Below, piece after piece: positions 60,755 through 64,000 of a DNA stretch of 64,000 nucleotides (position 1 is its first letter; the number at the start of each line of letters is the position of its first letter). The notes below the pieces were generated by a model that was given only the letters and a program-made list of their open reading frames with translations, ran no database searches and was not told the DNA's origin. The position numbers and the translations under genes were made by a program. Source of the stretch: UBA5189 sp035631615 (GTDB lineage: Bacteria; Chloroflexota; Limnocylindria; Limnocylindrales; CSP1-4). The stretch lies in assembly GCA_035631615.1 (NCBI GenBank), contig DASQIK010000066.1:34572-98571 (forward strand), given 5' to 3'.

Positions 60755-61590
60755 GTGTCGCTCCCGGATCCCGGCCGGCGAGGCGGCCGTTGCTTCGATG
60801 GCTGCTGCTTCGACGGAACGCCCTTGCGACCTCCGCGTGCCGCCGCCGGCGTCGGGGCCGGCCGGACGCGCTGCCACACGACGAAGCCGAACACGAGGAG
60901 CCAGAGCACGATCGCTCCGACCCCGAAGATGACGACCGGATCGATGGCGGACCCGCCAACATCCGGCCCCGGCGTGCCCGACGCCGTCGGCGTGCCGGCG
61001 ACGACGACGGCGATGTCGCCGAGGGCGGTGGGATTCGATTGGTACATCGAGACGATGCTGACCGGGACGGTCTGCATGGCTGACCATGTCCCGCCGGCAA
61101 ATTGCATGAGCGTCGCCGTGTCGGTGCCTTCAGGGGCACGCATCGACAGCGATAGGCAGCTATCGCAGGCAGCGACGGCCAGGGCCGTGCCGGCCTGGTC
61201 GGTCACCGAGAATGCGTAGACGTTGCCGACGATCGTCCCGCTGCTCGGCGCCAGGGCCGGCGGCTCGACCGCCGCGATCGATACGTGGACCGACGTCGCG
61301 CCCGGCGTCAGCACGAACGCACCGGTCTGGGCGATCAGCTGGGCCTGCGGCGGGTTCTCGGACGTGGCGGCGGCGAAGGCGGGCGAAGCGCCCCCGATGA
61401 CCGGCTCGTCGAACGCGTAGGCGGTCGGCTGGCCGGGCTGGGTCCCTGTCGGGTGGAGATAGCGGTACGGGTCGACCGTCGGGACGCCGTCGTACAGCGG
61501 CACGCCGACCGGCGCCGCGATCTGGATGGCCAGCGCGAGGGCCCCACCGGCGAGGACGGCGAGCCAGCCGAGCCGGCGATCGCGACCCAC
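60751..61590 (-). CDS. secreted/anchored protein with C-terminal helix
   Basis: 279 residues from GTG, one base after the previous gene. An N-terminal signal (LGWLAVLAGGALALAIQIAA), a beta-rich ectodomain (DPYRYLHPTG, PPALAPSSGTIVGNVYAFSV) with a CDSC pair, a Gly/Thr/Pro linker and a second helix (VIFGVGAIVLWLLVFGFVVW) before a Lys/Gln/Pro-rich tail. Unknown function; the CDSC pair could bind metal. Confidence 0.6.
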   Translation of the reverse strand: MGRDRRLGWLAVLAGGALALAIQIAAPVGVPLYDGVPTVDPYRYLHPTGTQPGQPTAYAFDEPVIGGASPAFAAATSENPPQAQLIAQTGAFVLTPGATSVHVSIAAVEPPALAPSSGTIVGNVYAFSVTDQAGTALAVAACDSCLSLSMRAPEGTDTATLMQFAGGTWSAMQTVPVSIVSMYQSNPTALGDIAVVVAGTPTASGTPGPDVGGSAIDPVVIFGVGAIVLWLLVFGFVVWQRVRPAPTPAAARGGRKGVPSKQQPSKQRPPRRPGSGSDT

Positions 61591-62016
61591 CTACTGCACG
61601 GTGAAGATGACTTCGGTGGACACCACCCGCGGATTGAACGGCGCGTGGTCGGCGGCGACGAACTCCGCCTTGAGGACGTGCGAGCCCGGCGTCACCGGGA
61701 TGTCCTGCTCGAGGCCGTAGTTCATCGACACGAGGGAGTTGTCCACGTACAGGTGCACGTGCCCGGTCGTCGGGGTGATCGCCGTGGTCGTCGCCTGGAC
61801 GATCGTCGCCCCGCCGAGCGCGAGGACGACATGGATCGTGGCCCCTGTGACCCGTGCGCCCGACGTCGGCGAGACGATCGCCACCGTCGCCGGGCTCGAG
61901 GGCCTGGGCCCGAGCGACGCGAGGCCCGCGGACGGCGTCGCCGTCGCGCCGTTCGCGCACGCGACGACGAGCGCGGCGAGGACGACGAGCGCGGCGGGGA
62001 ATCGGCAGCGGTTCAC
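61591..62016 (-). CDS. DUF4399-like lipoprotein
   Basis: 141 residues. Lipobox signal (FPAALVVLAALVVACA). The domain has VSPTSGARVTGATIHVVLAL, TPTTGHVHLYVDNSLVSM and VTPGSHVLKAEFVAADHAPF, similar to DUF4399, a periplasmic beta-sandwich often next to copper proteins. His residues could bind metal. Coupled to CopCD by ATGA. Confidence 0.7.
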   Translation of the reverse strand: MNRCRFPAALVVLAALVVACANGATATPSAGLASLGPRPSSPATVAIVSPTSGARVTGATIHVVLALGGATIVQATTTAITPTTGHVHLYVDNSLVSMNYGLEQDIPVTPGSHVLKAEFVAADHAPFNPRVVSTEVIFTVQ

Positions 62017-64000
62017 GGTGTGACCTGCATGGTGACATGGAGGTGGATCTGCCCGGATCCGCGGGCCGCGGGCAGCGGCGTCACGACATCGACGGTCAGC
62101 GGCCCAGCTCCGACGTTGACGGTTCCGACGAAGTGGCCCGGCTCGAGCATGCGCGCGGCAACGAGCTGGCCGGTTCCGTCTGCGGCCGCGATGGCGATCG
62201 TCGCGGAGTTGGTCGGCAGCTCCGTTCCCGCCGCGTCGAAGAACGTCACGTGGACGTCATTCTTGCCGGGGCTGCCCGGGTCGAGGTAGAGCTGCGCCGA
62301 GCCGGTCGTCCCGAGCGCGAGCTGGTAGATCGTGGGCACGCCCGGCGACACGAGCTGCCGGACTGGTTGGTCGCTGACCTTCGTGGCGACCACGAGCGGG
62401 ATCTCGACAGCACCACCCGGCAGCGTCGCGGTGATCGTCAGCTTCCAGATGCCATCGATGGACAGGTTCTGGCCGCTCCCGGAGTAGTGACCGGCCGACG
62501 CGCGAGTGAGGTCGAGCGTCGACGTCGCGACGCCTGATAGCGAGGCCACAGCGAACCGGAGCTTGGCCGCCGAGGCGTCCGTCGGGGCGCCGGTGTCGTA
62601 GTCGGTGAGCGCAAGGTCGAAGGCGTTGCTCGCGGCGCCGCCGGGCGTGACGATGAGGCGCGCCCGGACGCTCGTCCCGCTGTCGCTCCCACTGGCCACG
62701 ATCGGCTGGGGCGGCGGCGCGACGGTGGTGCCGGCGAGCGCCGGCGGCGACAGGTTCACGAGCAGGCCCGAGAGCCCGAGGACCACAACGGCGATCGCGA
62801 TCTCGGTCCCACCGACACGGCGCAGGCGGCGATGGAGGCGCGAGTCGTCTCGGAGCGTGACGAATCGGTTGAACGCACCGAGCGAGGCGAGGCCCAGGAG
62901 CAGCGCTGACTTCAGGAGCACGACGCGCCCGAAGTCTGAGTTGAATAGCGCATCGAGCGAGCCGATCTCGACGAACGCCCTGAATGCGCCGGTGATGACG
63001 ACGACCCCTAGCGCGATGCCCGCCCAGCTGGAGTAGCGGCGCGCCGTCGGCCCCCGATCCTCGGCGGGGGTGGTCCTGAGCACGACGAGCAGGCTGGCAA
63101 GCCCGCCGACCCAGGCCGCCGAGGCAAGCCCGTGCGCAAACTGGAGCGAGAACTGGAGAATCGAGTCGGCGCCATACGCGGCATGGCCGGTCCCGACGTC
63201 CACGGCGAGAACGATCGACGCGGTGATTGCCACGCCGATCCAGCCGCGGGTCCCGGCGAAGGCCGGCACGGCGGCGAGAGCGACGACGGCACCGCCCACG
63301 AGAAGGAGCGAGATGGCGCGAGCGAGTGCGGCCGTGCCCACCGACGTGCCGATCAGCGTCTCGATCGGCGCGCCCGTCTCGGCCCACTGGACGCCGATGA
63401 CGACGAGCGTGCCGACAAAGGTCAGCATCCAGCCCGCCGCCGCGACGATGAGGAGGTCGCGGGCCGGCTTTCGGACGACGGCGAGCGCGACCCAGGCGGC
63501 TCCGAACAGCGCGACGATGCCCAGGTACAGCAGCCATCGAGCAGCGATTGCGGGCGGCGATCCGCTCTGGCTCACGCCGGCAGGCGCCTGGCCAGGCGCC
63601 TCGGACGGCGGCGGCTCCCCCACCCCGAACACGAACGAGCCCGCGGAAATGTGGCCATCGGTGGCCGAGACGGCGCGCCACGAGACCGTGTACACGCCGT
63701 CGGCGAGGGTGTCGAGCGGCACGCTGATCGTGGCGGGCGTCGAGGCAACGACGACGATCGGACCCGTGACGTAGTCGGTCCCGCTGCTGTCGACGACCTT
63801 GATCGACGACAGCTTCGGGTCTGGCGGCTCGCTGAACGTGATGACGACCGAGGACGGAGCGCTGCCAAGGGTCGCGCCAGCAGCGGGCTGGGACGAACGC
63901 AGGTAGGCATGCGCCGCGACGTCTCCCGGCGCGGCCGCGAGCGCGACCAACGCCACCGCGATCAGCGCCGGGGAGAACGCGGCGAGCCGGCACCAGCCGG
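62013..64000 (-). CDS. CopC-CopD fusion copper protein (runs off right edge)
   Basis: At least 647 residues. A signal-like LVALAAAPGDVAAHAYLRSS leads to CopC with N-terminal His and SATDGHISAGSFVFGV. A CopD membrane bundle of about eight helices follows (LLYLGIVALFGAAWVALAVV, FAHGLASAAWVGGLASLLVV). A C-terminal FixH/YtkA-like domain contains SAGHYSGSGQNLSIDGIWKL. The frame continues in the signal region to the window edge, so the true start is probably outside. Likely imports or handles copper for cuproenzymes. Confidence 0.85.
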   Translation of the reverse strand, partial: GWCRLAAFSPALIAVALVALAAAPGDVAAHAYLRSSQPAAGATLGSAPSSVVITFSEPPDPKLSSIKVVDSSGTDYVTGPIVVVASTPATISVPLDTLADGVYTVSWRAVSATDGHISAGSFVFGVGEPPPSEAPGQAPAGVSQSGSPPAIAARWLLYLGIVALFGAAWVALAVVRKPARDLLIVAAAGWMLTFVGTLVVIGVQWAETGAPIETLIGTSVGTAALARAISLLLVGGAVVALAAVPAFAGTRGWIGVAITASIVLAVDVGTGHAAYGADSILQFSLQFAHGLASAAWVGGLASLLVVLRTTPAEDRGPTARRYSSWAGIALGVVVITGAFRAFVEIGSLDALFNSDFGRVVLLKSALLLGLASLGAFNRFVTLRDDSRLHRRLRRVGGTEIAIAVVVLGLSGLLVNLSPPALAGTTVAPPPQPIVASGSDSGTSVRARLIVTPGGAASNAFDLALTDYDTGAPTDASAAKLRFAVASLSGVATSTLDLTRASAGHYSGSGQNLSIDGIWKLTITATLPGGAVEIPLVVATKVSDQPVRQLVSPGVPTIYQLALGTTGSAQLYLDPGSPGKNDVHVTFFDAAGTELPTNSATIAIAAADGTGQLVAARMLEPGHFVGTVNVGAGPLTVDVVTPLPAARGSGQIHLHVTMQVTP

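Overview
The window is a GC-rich, gene-dense bacterial chromosome segment carrying one integrated mobile element. Neighbouring genes on one strand are very often joined by 4-bp ATGA or GTGA overlaps. The gene set (split methylmalonyl-CoA mutase, butyrate/fatty-acid genes, CopC-CopD, DUF4032 kinase, BldC-like HTH protein) and the codon use fit a soil or freshwater Chloroflexota, perhaps Limnocylindria-like, or a deep actinobacterium. This placement is an inference; no rRNA is present to test it.

Left flank (1-9251): the pyrimidine genes carA and carB on the minus strand, joined by a small overlapping ORF; a YcaQ-type DNA glycosylase-like gene; two surface proteins; a 101-bp MITE-like palindrome with a 6-bp flanking direct repeat; and a multipass membrane protein.

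Integrated element (9252-22636, about 13.4 kb): bounded by perfect 48-bp direct repeats, the right one being the 3' part of an intact tRNA-Lys(CTT). It encodes a tyrosine integrase, an RHH protein, an excisionase-like HTH protein, a RepA-like AAA ATPase, a P27-type small terminase subunit, a zinc-metallopeptidase-like protein and a C1q-like tail-tip protein. It has no large terminase, portal or capsid gene. Together with a HEPN (ApeA-like) gene, a TM-GAF two-gene cassette and a GT-C-like membrane protein as cargo, this looks like a phage satellite (PICI-like) rather than a full prophage. It is the most notable object in the window.

Central region (22.7-45 kb): acetyltransferase and MmcQ genes, an MMPL transporter, lipoproteins, then a long minus-strand metabolic run: aldehyde dehydrogenase, ketopantoate reductase, thiolase, acyl-CoA dehydrogenase, 3-hydroxyacyl-CoA dehydrogenase, MeaB, the B12-binding mutase subunit, GTP cyclohydrolase I and a class I/II deacetylase. 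The mutase catalytic subunit lies about 7 kb away. These genes fit beta-oxidation and propionyl/methylmalonyl-CoA conversion. A divergent ArsR-thioredoxin operon carries a perfect 8-6-8 palindromic operator.

Right region (45-64 kb): a J-domain protein fused to an ExoX/DUF3820-like tail, hydrolase/nitroreductase and GNAT/DUF4032-kinase operons, a cupredoxin lipoprotein, and an ECF sigma factor overlapping a domain-swapped Ogt-Ada protein (candidate alkylation-stress switch). Then come an EamA transporter, a GMC oxidoreductase, an acyl-CoA dehydrogenase and a Na+/H+ antiporter. The window ends in a tightly coupled five-gene operon starting with CopC-CopD that runs off the right edge. Starts were chosen by eye from overlaps and Shine-Dalgarno-like sequences; no database search was possible.
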